Positions 44,910 through 53,545 of a stretch of 64,000 nt of DNA are shown here, in pieces. Source of the DNA: Ollibium composti. Lineage in GTDB: Bacteria; Pseudomonadota; Alphaproteobacteria; Rhizobiales; Rhizobiaceae. Each line of letters starts with the position of its first letter. Within the stretch, counting starts at the first letter, position 1. Position numbers and translations under genes: made by a program. Under the pieces are notes generated by a model. That model had not been told where the DNA came from. It saw only the letters and a list, made by a program, of their open reading frames with translations, and made no database searches. Location of the stretch: contig NZ_SSNY01000003.1 in the NCBI RefSeq assembly GCF_004801285.1, forward strand, positions 1 through 64,000, in the 5' to 3' direction.

Positions 44910-44979
44910 GGCAACGGCCCGCTGCGCCGCGCCGCAATCCTTGCGGAACGCGGCATAGCGCGAAGCTGTCATGTCATCG

Positions 44980-45004
44980 GACGGTCTTGCGGGGGGCCGT
45001 TTTT
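44980..45004 (+). terminator. Intrinsic terminator upstream of riboswitch 12
   Basis: ACGGTC pairs with GGCCGT (one G-T), followed by TTTTTC. It closes the unit begun by riboswitch 11 before riboswitch 12 starts. Confidence 0.65.
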
Positions 45005-45019
45005 CTGGTACGGTGAAGC

Positions 45020-45069
45020 CGGGAATGGAGTCTCCCAAAATTGCCTTCGGTGGCTGATGACTCCTGTCG
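45020..45069 (+). promoter_or_regulatory. Fluoride riboswitch 12
   Basis: CGGGAATGGAGTCTCCC, AAATTGCC, then GTGGCTGATGACTCCTGTC; stem GGGA/TCCC. The 3' strand can form CTCC-TG-TCGC on GCGA-TG-GGAG, hiding the Shine-Dalgarno of the leader ORF at 45087. Confidence 0.87.
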
Positions 45070-45086
45070 CAATCGCGATGGGAGCC

Positions 45087-45164
45087 GTGTTGGCCGCTTT
45101 GCCTTCAGGATGCGCCCGTCGCCGTGAGGTGGAGAGAGGTGCATCATGCTTCCCGCATTGCTGA
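45087..45164 (+). CDS. 25-aa leader ORF after riboswitch 12
   Basis: GTG at 45087 with GGGAG upstream; encodes MLAALPSGCARRREVERGAS and five more residues. It ends 19 nt inside the next gene (start 45146), so ribosomes on it would pass over that start. The placement parallels the leader after riboswitch 13 and suggests coupling rather than a functional peptide. Confidence 0.4.
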   Translation: MLAALPSGCARRREVERGASCFPHC

Positions 45165-45463
45165 AAATTTCGCTCCAGTGGCTGTGGCAACGCTCCATGG
45201 GGCTGATTGCGCCTGCAGACTGGCTTGTTCCCCGCATGGCCCGAAGCGATTCCAAGGCGCGCGCTGACATTGGTCGCGGCCACCGGATGGCGTACCATCG
45301 ATGGCACGCTTGGTATCCCGTCTGGCCAGAAGACGACTTCGGCGTCTTCTGGCTCGAGCCCGTCTGGGTTCGATACGATCCGGTTCGCGACCGTTGGTCC
45401 TACCGGTCGCTCAGGACCGAAGTGCAGAAGCGAGAGGAGCTTGAACGGGTATATCCGTTCTGA
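45146..45463 (+). CDS. Hypothetical protein under riboswitch 12
   Basis: 105 aa, strikingly Trp-rich (HRWHAWYPVWPEDDFGVFWL; VRYDPVRDRWSYRS). The N-terminal residues (LLKISLQWLWQRSMGLIAPA) could be an amphipathic or signal-like helix. No family recognised. ATG follows GAGAGGTG. Confidence 0.6.
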   Translation: MLPALLKISLQWLWQRSMGLIAPADWLVPRMARSDSKARADIGRGHRMAYHRWHAWYPVWPEDDFGVFWLEPVWVRYDPVRDRWSYRSLRTEVQKREELERVYPF

Positions 45464-45529
45464 AAAGCGCCGCCTGTCCCGGCCGGGTTGACTTCCATCC
45501 GAGGCGGTCCATATTATCCCGCACGATAC

Positions 45530-45580
45530 AAGGTGATGGAGTTCACCTTTAACCGCCCTCAGGGCTGATGACTCCTCCAG
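45530..45580 (+). promoter_or_regulatory. Fluoride riboswitch 13 (head of the crcB operon)
   Basis: GGTGATGGAGTTCACC, TTTAACCGCC, then GGGCTGATGACTCCTCC: textbook consensus, stem GGTG/CACC. ACTCCTCC (45571-45578) is an 8-bp perfect complement of the GGAGGAGT Shine-Dalgarno (45596-45603) of the leader ORF, a clear translational switch. Confidence 0.95.
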
Positions 45581-45604
45581 GCGCCGCCAAGGCACGGAGG
45601 AGTT

Positions 45605-45694
45605 ATGAGAAAATCTCCAGACAGGGAAGTCGGGTCAAAACCCGGAAGCGCCGCAGGATTTGTACCGCGTAGCGTCGCGGAGGCTGTGTCGTGA
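45605..45694 (+). CDS. 29-aa leader ORF at the start of the crcB operon
   Basis: ATG 45605 with a strong GGAGGAG; starts MRKSPDREVGSKPGSAAGFV. Its TGA overlaps the GTG of the HyfC-like gene (GTGA). Since its Shine-Dalgarno is the element paired by the riboswitch, translation of the whole 11-kb operon may depend on this small ORF. The peptide itself shows no known motif. Confidence 0.6.
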   Translation: MRKSPDREVGSKPGSAAGFVPRSVAEAVS

Positions 45695-46638
45695 GCCTGC
45701 GCGAGATCGTCCTGCAGGTCTGCCAGGTCTTCACGGTGATCGCCTTCGCGCCGCTGCTCCAAGGCTTCATCCTGTGGGCGGAGGAGCGCGTGCAGCGCTC
45801 GGCAGGCCCGAGCGTCTTCCAGCCATATCGCGATCTGGCGAAACTGTTCCGCAAGCAGATCGTCGTGCCGCGAACCGCGTCGTGGATTTTCTGGATCGCG
45901 CCGGTCGTCGCGTTCACATGCATGCTGACTGTGCCGGTCCTTATCCCGGTGCTGACGAACTTTCCGCTGCCCTATTCCGACATGGGCGACATCCTCGGCG
46001 GCGGCCTTATTCTCACTCTCGGCTCCTTCATGATCGTGCTGGCTGGCCTCGATTCGGGAAGCGCCTATGGCGGCGTCGGGTCGAGCCGCGCCGTCATGCT
46101 GGGCATCCTCGCCGAGCCTACGCTGATCCTGGTCTTCGTCGGTATCACGCTGCTCGCCAAGGCGATGATCCCGTTCGTGGTCAACCACCTGCTGGTCGAC
46201 AGCCCGGCCGTCTACTGGAGCCCAGCGCATCTCTTCCTGGTCGCCGCTTTCTTCGTGCTTCTGCTGGTCGAGACGGATCGGCTGCCGATCCATTCGAGCA
46301 CCCACATCGAGGTCTACATGATCGAGGAGGCGCGCGTCCTCGAATATTCGGGGCCGCTGCTCGCGCTCATCAAATGGGCGTCGATGATGAAGCAATTCAT
46401 CCTCTACACCATTTTCTGCAACGTCCTTATCCTGCCCTGGGGCCTGTCGGCCCAAGGCACGGCTATCGGCGCGCTCGGCGCGCTGGGCGCCATCCTGCTG
46501 AAGTTCCTGCTGGTGGCGCTCGCCGTCGTCGTGGTCGAGACCATCCAGTCGCGGCTGCGCTTCTACCGCTACCAGGAGCCGCTCGCGGCCTCCTTCCTGC
46601 TCGCCGTCGTCGCCATCATCAGCACGCAGCTGGGGTAG
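45691..46638 (+). CDS. hyfC: HyfC/NuoH-like membrane subunit
   Basis: 315 aa, about 8 membrane segments. Complex I subunit-1 family features: QPYRDLAKLFRKQIVVP, LVETDRLPIHSSTHIEVYMI and YSGPLLALIKWASMMKQFIL. This subunit joins the membrane ion-pumping arm to the peripheral arm. The GTG start overlaps the leader ORF stop. First large gene of the operon under riboswitch 13. Confidence 0.9.
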   Translation: MSLREIVLQVCQVFTVIAFAPLLQGFILWAEERVQRSAGPSVFQPYRDLAKLFRKQIVVPRTASWIFWIAPVVAFTCMLTVPVLIPVLTNFPLPYSDMGDILGGGLILTLGSFMIVLAGLDSGSAYGGVGSSRAVMLGILAEPTLILVFVGITLLAKAMIPFVVNHLLVDSPAVYWSPAHLFLVAAFFVLLLVETDRLPIHSSTHIEVYMIEEARVLEYSGPLLALIKWASMMKQFILYTIFCNVLILPWGLSAQGTAIGALGALGAILLKFLLVALAVVVVETIQSRLRFYRYQEPLAASFLLAVVAIISTQLG

Positions 46639-46645
46639 TCCGGAT

Positions 46646-47326
46646 ATGGTCATCGCGCATCTCGAGCCGCTCGCCGCCTCCTTGTTCAGCCTGATGACGA
46701 TCATCAGCCTGCTGCTGGCGTTCGTCATGCTGGGGTCGCGTTGGCTCGACAACTACCTCTACGCCTTTGCCGCCGAATCCTGGGTGATCGCCGGGCTGTC
46801 AGCCTCGGTCGGCTACTACGGCGGCTATCCCGAGCTCTATCTGGTGGCGATCCTGACCGGGCTGTTCCGCGGCCTGCTGCTGCCGTACCTTCTGTGGCGG
46901 ATCATCAAGCGGCTTTCGGTCAGCCGCGAGCTGCACGAGATCCTGCGGCCGAGCTCGGCGCTGGTCGCAGGCGCCGTGGCCGTCGTCTTTTCGCTGGTCG
47001 TCGCCTACCGCATCGGCGGCGAGCTCGGCCTGTCGGGGACGGTGGCGGTGCTGGCGCTCACCGTCATGCTGTCGATGAAGCTGATCGGCTTCCTGATGCT
47101 GACGGTGCGGCACGAGGCGATCAGCCATATCCTCGGCCTGCTGATCCTCGAGAACGGCATCTTCCTCGGCGCCCAGATCCTTGTGCCGGGCATGCCTCTG
47201 CTGATCGAGCTCGTCATTCTGTTCGACCTGCTGATCGTCGTCGCCTGTTTCGGCGTGCTGGTGCGTTACCTGGTGAGCCAGGTCGGCTCGACGTCGAGCC
47301 TCCAACTCAAGCGGCTGGTGGGATGA
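46646..47326 (+). CDS. hyfE: HyfE-like membrane subunit
   Basis: 226 aa, about 7 membrane segments. Matches hydrogenase-4 subunit E, a NuoK-like protein with extra helices: LTVMLSMKLIGFLMLTVRHE then AISHILGLLILENGIFLG. It ends in a short soluble tail. Stop overlaps the next start (ATGA). Confidence 0.85.
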   Translation: MVIAHLEPLAASLFSLMTIISLLLAFVMLGSRWLDNYLYAFAAESWVIAGLSASVGYYGGYPELYLVAILTGLFRGLLLPYLLWRIIKRLSVSRELHEILRPSSALVAGAVAVVFSLVVAYRIGGELGLSGTVAVLALTVMLSMKLIGFLMLTVRHEAISHILGLLILENGIFLGAQILVPGMPLLIELVILFDLLIVVACFGVLVRYLVSQVGSTSSLQLKRLVG

Positions 47327-48798
47327 GCATGTCCGGGCTTCTTCTCATCCTCCTGGTGGCTGCGCCCGCGATCGCGGCGGCGAGCGCGCTGGTGAGCAAC
47401 AATGCCCGCCTTGCAGAGGGCGTCAATCTGCTGGCCGCCGCCGTTTCCCTGGCATGCGCGATCCTTCTGGTCATCGCGGCCGGGGCCGGGCGAGGGGGCA
47501 CCTGGTGGGCTGGGTACATCCTGCTCGACGTGACTGGCGCCTGGGTCGTGCTTTGCGGAGCGGTCGTCTATCTGCTCGCCTCGATCTACGCCATCGGCTA
47601 CATGCGCCTGCTGGATGAGGAAGAGCGGCTACCGCGCTTCTACGCACTGTTCGCCGCCTTCGCGCTCACCATCCTCGCTGGCCCATTGATGAACAACGCC
47701 GGGCTCTACTGGATCGCAATCGAGCTGACCACGCTGGTCAGCACCTTCCTCGTCGCCTTCGAGCGTGACGCGGGCGCCATGGAGGCCGCCTGGAAATACA
47801 TCATCGTCGTGTCGGCCGGCATCTCAGTCGCGTTGCTCGGCACCGTGATCTTGTACTGGGGCGGTAGCCTTGTGCTCGGGCCGACCTACGACCTGACCTG
47901 GCAGGAGCTGCGCCGCGCCGCGCCTGAGATGAACCCCGGCATCCTGACGCTCGCTTTCCTGCTTGTCCTGGTCGGCTACGGCACGAAGGTAGGACTTGCC
48001 CCAATGCATACATGGCTTCCGGACGCGCATTCGGAAAGCCCGGCTCCCGTGTCGGCCATGCTGTCCGGGGCGCTGCTCAACGCCGCCATGCTGGGAATCG
48101 TACGCTTCCTGTCGATCGTCGACGCTGCCAAGGTGGGTTCGCTGCCGCGCGGGGCCTTCATCGGCCTCGGCCTGTTTTCGGTGCTGGTCGGAACGCTGTT
48201 CATCGTGCGCCAGCGGGGCGTGAAGCGGCTGATGGCCTATTCCAGCGTCGAGCACATGGGCATCATGGCGCTCGGCTTCGGCTTCGGCGGGCCGCTCGGC
48301 GTCGCCGGCGCGCTCTATCACATGCTCAACCACTCTCTGAACAAGTCGCTGATGTTCTTCGGCGCGGGCAACGCCATGCGCGCCTACGGCACCAAGCGCA
48401 TCGCCGGCATCGGCGACGTCATGGGACGGATGCCGTCCCAGGGCGGGCTGTGGCTCGCTGGTGCGGCCGCGATCACGGGCGCGCCGCCCTTTGGCCTTTT
48501 CTTAAGCGAACTGACGATCCTGCGCGCCGGCTTCCACGGCGGATACGACTGGATCGCCTGGGCGATGGCGCTCCTCCTGATCGTCATCTTCATCGGCTTC
48601 CTGAACCATTTCCGCATCATGTATTTCGAGGTGGAGCAAGCCCGTCCGGCCAAGGCACTGGCGCGGCTCTCCACTTGGTGCATCGCGCCGATGTGGCTGG
48701 CGCTGCTGCCGCTGCTGGCGTTCGGCGTTTGGTGGCCGCAAGGTTTCAGTGCCTATTTCGATCTCGTCGCGCATTCGCTTCTGGGGAGCCAGCCATGA
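47323..48798 (+). CDS. hyfF: HyfF-like antiporter-type subunit (NuoN/NuoM family)
   Basis: 491 aa, about 14 membrane segments. Proton-translocating signature: IELTTLVSTFLVAFERDAGA with the membrane Glu, GYGTKVGLAPMHTWLPDAHS with the channel Lys, and LYHMLNHSLNKSLMFFGAGN. It likely conducts protons (or Na). ATG at 47323 (or 47329). Confidence 0.9.
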   Translation: MSMSGLLLILLVAAPAIAAASALVSNNARLAEGVNLLAAAVSLACAILLVIAAGAGRGGTWWAGYILLDVTGAWVVLCGAVVYLLASIYAIGYMRLLDEEERLPRFYALFAAFALTILAGPLMNNAGLYWIAIELTTLVSTFLVAFERDAGAMEAAWKYIIVVSAGISVALLGTVILYWGGSLVLGPTYDLTWQELRRAAPEMNPGILTLAFLLVLVGYGTKVGLAPMHTWLPDAHSESPAPVSAMLSGALLNAAMLGIVRFLSIVDAAKVGSLPRGAFIGLGLFSVLVGTLFIVRQRGVKRLMAYSSVEHMGIMALGFGFGGPLGVAGALYHMLNHSLNKSLMFFGAGNAMRAYGTKRIAGIGDVMGRMPSQGGLWLAGAAAITGAPPFGLFLSELTILRAGFHGGYDWIAWAMALLLIVIFIGFLNHFRIMYFEVEQARPAKALARLSTWCIAPMWLALLPLLAFGVWWPQGFSAYFDLVAHSLLGSQP

Positions 48799-50339
48799 GC
48801 GGCGAGACCAGCGTGGATCGCATCGTCCCGGTCAACGCGGCGACTCTGCCCCAAGCGGTCGCCGAGACAACGGTCGGGCCCGACGAGCTTCCGGCAAAGG
48901 CGCGACAGCTATGGGACGAAGGCGGCCGCATGCAGACGGTCTATGCGCGGTGGAAGGAGCCGCGCCGGCTGGAGCTGCGCTATCTCGTCAGCCGCCCGAA
49001 GCCCAAAGGATTCGAGACCTGGATCGTTGAGCCCGGCCGCAAGCGCGTGCCGAGCCTTGCCGATATCTGGCCGCTGATCGGCTGGTCCGAGCGCGAGGTC
49101 ACCGACCTGTTCGGCTTCGCTTTCGCCGAGCATCCCGAACCGTTCCGTCTGGTGCTGCACAAGGGCGCCCGGGTCGAGCATCCGCCTTTCGATCCGCGCG
49201 CCAGCGACATGCCGATCCCGGTAAGTGGCGAGAGGCGCACCGTGCCTGCCGTGGCCGGGGACAAGGAGGACGTTCAGCTCCTCCCTTACGGCCCGGTGCG
49301 CGCCGACGTCGTCGAGTCAGGCGAGTTCCTGTTCTTCTATCTTGGCGAGCACATTCTACACTATCACCCGCAGCTCTTCTTCAAGCATCGCGGCATGGAG
49401 AAGCGCTTCGAGGGGCTGGAGCCGCAGGCCGGCACGGTACTTGCCGAGCGCGTCTCCGGGGTCGGCAGCGTCGCGCACGCGCTCGCCTACTGCCAGGCGG
49501 TCGAGGCGGCGGCCGGCTGCGCCGTGCCGAAGCGGGCGGCGTGGCTGAGGGTATTGCTGGCGGAGATGGAGCGGCTCTACAACCATCTCCACTATCTCGG
49601 CCATCTTGCCGACACCACGACGCTGAAGGTCGGGCAGGCTGAAGGCAGGCTTCTCGAGGAACGCGCCAAACAGCTTAACGCGCGCCTAACCGGTAGCCGC
49701 TTCCTTCGCTCGGTGCTGAAGCCCGGCGGCCTGCGCCGAGAGCTGTTGCCAAAGGACTGGCTGCCGGACGAACTGGAGGCGATCCGCCGGGAGGCCGCGC
49801 GCTACGCCCAACTTCTGAGCGACACCGACAGTTTCCTCGACCGCCTCATCACCACGGGGCCATTGTCCCGCAAGGTGGCTTTCGACCAAGGCGCGACCGG
49901 ACCCGTTGAGCGCGCCTCAGGCGTCGACCGCGATCTGCGCCGTGATTATCCCTATGCCGCCTATGCCGACCTGCCGCTGACGGTACCCGTGGAGACGGCG
50001 GGCGACGCCTATGCCCGCTTCAAGGTGCGCGCCGCCGAGATTGACGCCAGCTTCGTGCTGATGCAGCGCGCGCTCCTGCTGCTGCCGGACGGGCCGATCG
50101 ACGTCCCGTGCAGGGCGCATGGCGGCTCGCATGGGCTGGGGTGGGCGGAGTCCTCGCGCGGCACGCTGTTCTATGCCGTCCATCTCGGAAAGGACGGCAG
50201 GCTCGATCGGGTGAAGATCAAGTCGCCGTCCTTCTCGAACTGGCGCGTGTTTCCCTTCACCGTGCACGATTCCAACATGATGGATTACGCCATCAACGAG
50301 GCGAGCTTCGGCCTCACCATCGCCGGCTGCGACAGGTAG
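48795..50339 (+). CDS. HyfG-like NuoC-NuoD fusion lacking NiFe ligands
   Basis: 514 aa. Residues 1-145 are NuoC-like (WSEREVTDLFGFAF), the rest like the hydrogenase large subunit (AEMERLYNHLHYLG; REDY-type core). The first metal motif of a hydrogenase, ER-x-C-G-x-C, is here ERVSGVGS at 218-225, and the C-terminal DPCxxC region reads GLTIAGCDR, so all four NiFe cysteines are missing. It ends there without a processed extension. It cannot be a NiFe hydrogenase; a structural or quinone/ion-coupled role is inferred. Confidence 0.85.
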   Translation: MSGETSVDRIVPVNAATLPQAVAETTVGPDELPAKARQLWDEGGRMQTVYARWKEPRRLELRYLVSRPKPKGFETWIVEPGRKRVPSLADIWPLIGWSEREVTDLFGFAFAEHPEPFRLVLHKGARVEHPPFDPRASDMPIPVSGERRTVPAVAGDKEDVQLLPYGPVRADVVESGEFLFFYLGEHILHYHPQLFFKHRGMEKRFEGLEPQAGTVLAERVSGVGSVAHALAYCQAVEAAAGCAVPKRAAWLRVLLAEMERLYNHLHYLGHLADTTTLKVGQAEGRLLEERAKQLNARLTGSRFLRSVLKPGGLRRELLPKDWLPDELEAIRREAARYAQLLSDTDSFLDRLITTGPLSRKVAFDQGATGPVERASGVDRDLRRDYPYAAYADLPLTVPVETAGDAYARFKVRAAEIDASFVLMQRALLLLPDGPIDVPCRAHGGSHGLGWAESSRGTLFYAVHLGKDGRLDRVKIKSPSFSNWRVFPFTVHDSNMMDYAINEASFGLTIAGCDR

Positions 50340-50348
50340 GAGGCGGAC

Positions 50349-51158
50349 ATGGCGCTGTGGACCCTGTTCGGACTGAAACGCGGTAAGGCCACGACGCGAT
50401 GGCCGACTCCAGGCCAGACCGACGACGGCCAGGACGGCGTGCTGGGCATGCCGCGCTACCATCCGGAGCTGTGCGTGGAAGGCTGCCAAGCCTGCGCCGA
50501 GGTCTGTCCGACCGGGGCGATAACCATTCGGGAAAACGGTCGCGACGGCGACGGCATGTTGGCGGTGGACTACGGTCGCTGCGTGGTCTGCCAGCTCTGC
50601 ACAGAAGTCTGCCCATCTGGTGCCATGGCTCCATCCGGCGACTGGGCGTTCGGCGTTTCCCGGCGCGAGGACCTCGTCTGGGCGCAGCGTGCCGACGCCT
50701 TGCCCGCCGCAATCGAGCGTCCGGGATTCACCCGCAGCCTGCACATCCGCCATGTCGACGCCGGCTCCTGCAACGGCTGCGAGTCGGAACTTCAGGCGCT
50801 CAACAATCCGTTCTACAATTTGCACAGGCTTGGCATTTTCTTCACGCCGTCGCCGCGCTTCGCCGATCTCCTGCTGGTCACCGGCCCGGTGACCAACGCC
50901 ATGCTGGAGCCGCTCAAGGCCACCTACGACGCTATGCCGGAGCCGCGCTGGGTCATGGCGGTCGGCACCTGCGCCGTGTCCGGCGGCGTTTCCGGCGGCG
51001 GCTATGCTTCGGGGCATGGACTTGAGGGCGTGCTGCCCGTCGACGTGTGGCTCCCGGGCTGTCCGCCCAATCCGGCCGCGATCATCGAGGCGCTGCTGAT
51101 GTTCCTGAACCGCAAGCCGCAACGCGTCGTCGGCGGGAGGGTCGACCATGGCGAATGA
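50349..51158 (+). CDS. hyfI: HyfI-like small subunit fused to a two-cluster ferredoxin
   Basis: 269 aa. N-terminal ferredoxin with two 4Fe-4S motifs: Cys 42, 46, 49, 53 and 78, 81, 84, 88. C-terminal NuoB/HyfI domain keeps the proximal cluster ligands C141, C144, C208 and C238 (SCNGCE, GTCAV, PGCPP). So electron transfer through iron-sulfur clusters remains possible even though the large subunit has no NiFe site. In other systems the ferredoxin (HyfH) is a separate protein. Overlaps the next gene by 11 bp. Confidence 0.9.
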   Translation: MALWTLFGLKRGKATTRWPTPGQTDDGQDGVLGMPRYHPELCVEGCQACAEVCPTGAITIRENGRDGDGMLAVDYGRCVVCQLCTEVCPSGAMAPSGDWAFGVSRREDLVWAQRADALPAAIERPGFTRSLHIRHVDAGSCNGCESELQALNNPFYNLHRLGIFFTPSPRFADLLLVTGPVTNAMLEPLKATYDAMPEPRWVMAVGTCAVSGGVSGGGYASGHGLEGVLPVDVWLPGCPPNPAAIIEALLMFLNRKPQRVVGGRVDHGE

Positions 51159-53142
51159 GCTTCTGGGTGCCGCAGCGCTGCTGTGGGCGGCCGCCGCGAT
51201 CATCGCCCTGATCGGTGTCGGCGGGATCGTTGCACGCGCGCTGTTAGTGGCTGGCGGGCTAGCGGGGATCGCCGCCGCGCTCGTCTGCCTGCCGAAGGGG
51301 ACGGAAACTCTCATGTTGCCCACCACCTTGGGCGAGGGACCCGTGCTGTTCAGGCTGAGCGCCGATGCGCTGTGGCTGATGGGTTTCGGGCTTGCGCCGG
51401 CCGTGCTTGCATGCGCACTTTCGACTCCTTCCACGAGAGGCGAATACGGCTGGCTGTTCGGCGCGGCGGCGAGCCTTCTCGGGGCGCTCGGCGTCTTCGG
51501 CTTGCAGGACGGCGCGTCCTTGCTGATCGCTTGGGAGGTGATGAGCTTCGGCGGCGCGCTGATGATTCTCAGCGAACGGCTCGCTGCCGCCGCCGCGCGC
51601 TCGGTGCTGTTCATGCTCGGCCTGCTCGAGGTCGGCGCAGTGGCGCTGATCCTCGCCGTCGTACTCATGGCCGTGCCGACGGGCAGCCTGTCGTTCGGCG
51701 CATTCGCCGGGGCAGCCGCGACCCAGGGCGCAGGCTGGGAAATTGGAATAGGCATCCTCTTCCTGGTCGGCTTCGGCGCCAAGCTCGGCATCCTTCCTTT
51801 CTACGAATGGTTCCCTGCCGCCTATGGGTCCGGTAGCGGCGCTTCAGGAGCGATCATGTCCGGGGTCGTGCTCAACGCTGCCTTCTTCGGCCTGGCGCGC
51901 GCGCTTGTCGGTTGGCTGCCAGCGGCTACGCCCGGGATCGGCATCGTCGTCGTGGCGGTGGGCACTGTAAGCGCCGTGCTGACCATCCTCTATGCCTTCC
52001 AGCAGGAAGACTGGCGTTGCCTGCTATCCTTTTCGTCCGCGGAGAACGCTTCCATCGCCGTAGCGACGCTGGGAGCCTGCATCATGTTCCGAGCGGACGG
52101 CCAGATGCGGCTCGCCGGCCTCGCCTGGACGGTGGCGCTCATCCATCTTGCCGGACATGCGCTGGCCAAGGGGGCGCTGTTCCTCGCCGCCGACGGCGTC
52201 TACCGCTCGACACGCAGCTACGCGATCAGCCACACCCATCTGCTCGCCCGCAGCGCCTGGCCGTTCGGCCTAGGCGCGTTGTTCGCCGCCATGAGCCTTG
52301 CAGCCATGCCGCCGCAGGCCGGCTTCGTCAGCGAATGGTACGTGTTCCAGACGATCTTCCAGGGCTTCCATCTGTCGACGCTCGGCGACCGCCTGACGCT
52401 CGCAATCGCCGGTGCCGGCCTCGCGCTGACGGCCGCCGTCGCCTTCGCGACCTTCGTCAAGGTATTCGGCATCGGACTGCTCGGCCGAACCGCGCGGGAC
52501 ACAAGGCCGATGTCCGTCGGAATAACGAGGTCCGTGGCCTTGCTCGGGCTCTGCGTCATCGCCTTCGCCGCAGGCATGCCTGTCTGGCTCGCAGGCCTCG
52601 ATCCCGCTGCGGGCGGCCTGTTCGGCAGCCATGTGCCGCTCGACATGCGCGTCGGCTGGGTGCTGGTGCCGGGCACCGGCGCACCGATCGCGCCAGACCG
52701 CAGCTTCGCCTTCATCTCGCCCAGCCTGCTCGTGATCGCCATGCCGCTGCTGTCGCTCCTGCCGATCCTGTTGCTCGCTCTGTCGCGCCGCTTCGCCGTG
52801 CGCCGCGCCCCGGTCTGGTACGGCGGCCTGCCGCAGGACCCGGAACGCGCCTCGACCACGGCGCTGACCTTCTCCAATGCGCTGAGGACCTTCTACGCCT
52901 TCATCTACCGCCCGACGCTGACGACCACGCGCGAGACCAACGGCCAGCCCTATTTCATCCGCCGGCTGGTCTTCAGCCACGATGTGGCGCCGATCTTCGG
53001 CCCATACCTTTTCTCGCCGCTGGTGCGTTTCGTGCGGCTACTGGCGGAGAAATTCAGCCATCTGCAGTCGGGACATCTCAATTTCTACCTTGCCCTGATC
53101 GGCGCCCTGCTGGTGCTGATCCTAGCGCTGACGCTGATATGA
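51148..53142 (+). CDS. hyfB: HyfB-like antiporter-type subunit (NuoL family)
   Basis: 664 aa, about 16 membrane segments. Key motifs: LLIAWEVMSFGGALMILSER (membrane Glu), GFGAKLGILPFYEWFPAAYG (Lys), HLAGHALAKGALFLAADGVY and the later long-helix-like tail. HyfB and HyfF make two antiporter-type channels in one complex, consistent with an ion pump. Last structural gene before crcB; 18 bp before it. Confidence 0.9.
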   Translation: MANELLGAAALLWAAAAIIALIGVGGIVARALLVAGGLAGIAAALVCLPKGTETLMLPTTLGEGPVLFRLSADALWLMGFGLAPAVLACALSTPSTRGEYGWLFGAAASLLGALGVFGLQDGASLLIAWEVMSFGGALMILSERLAAAAARSVLFMLGLLEVGAVALILAVVLMAVPTGSLSFGAFAGAAATQGAGWEIGIGILFLVGFGAKLGILPFYEWFPAAYGSGSGASGAIMSGVVLNAAFFGLARALVGWLPAATPGIGIVVVAVGTVSAVLTILYAFQQEDWRCLLSFSSAENASIAVATLGACIMFRADGQMRLAGLAWTVALIHLAGHALAKGALFLAADGVYRSTRSYAISHTHLLARSAWPFGLGALFAAMSLAAMPPQAGFVSEWYVFQTIFQGFHLSTLGDRLTLAIAGAGLALTAAVAFATFVKVFGIGLLGRTARDTRPMSVGITRSVALLGLCVIAFAAGMPVWLAGLDPAAGGLFGSHVPLDMRVGWVLVPGTGAPIAPDRSFAFISPSLLVIAMPLLSLLPILLLALSRRFAVRRAPVWYGGLPQDPERASTTALTFSNALRTFYAFIYRPTLTTTRETNGQPYFIRRLVFSHDVAPIFGPYLFSPLVRFVRLLAEKFSHLQSGHLNFYLALIGALLVLILALTLI

Positions 53143-53160
53143 GAAAGACGAAAGGCAATC

Positions 53161-53535
53161 ATGTGGACCTACATCGCCATCGCCATAGGAGGGACGCTCG
53201 GTTGCTGGGCGCGCTATGCGATGACCAACCTCGTCCAGGCGATCTGGGGCAACGCCTTTCCCTACGCCACGTTGAGCATCAACCTGCTCGGCAGCTTCGC
53301 CATGGGCTTTCTGTTCATCGAGACGTTGGAGCGCCTGACGCTCGCACCGGAGCTGCGCACGGGAATCCTGACCGGCATTCTCGGCGGTTTCACCACCTTC
53401 TCCACCTTCGAGATGGAAACCTTCCTGCTGGTCGAGCAGGGCAGCTTCGGCAAGGCGGGCCTCTATGTCCTGCTCTCGGTTGGCCTCGGCTTTCTCGGCG
53501 CGTTCGGCGGCGCCTATCTCGCACGCAACCTCTGA
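53161..53535 (+). CDS. crcB: Fluoride channel CrcB/Fluc
   Basis: 124 aa, four membrane helices, a normal Fluc length. Conserved residues: GGTLGCWARYAM, PYATLSINLLGSFAMGFL (pore Asn) and GGFTTFSTFEMETF (Phe box and Thr/Ser of the fluoride path). Fluc channels are antiparallel dimers that let fluoride leave the cell down its gradient. Part of the operon led by riboswitch 13, the natural target of this riboswitch class. Confidence 0.97.
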   Translation: MWTYIAIAIGGTLGCWARYAMTNLVQAIWGNAFPYATLSINLLGSFAMGFLFIETLERLTLAPELRTGILTGILGGFTTFSTFEMETFLLVEQGSFGKAGLYVLLSVGLGFLGAFGGAYLARNL

Positions 53536-53545
53536 GGAGCGTCCC

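Noticed and set aside
48795..50339. Functional NiFe hydrogenase large subunit
   Set aside because: All four cysteine ligands of the NiFe site are missing and no maturation genes are present.
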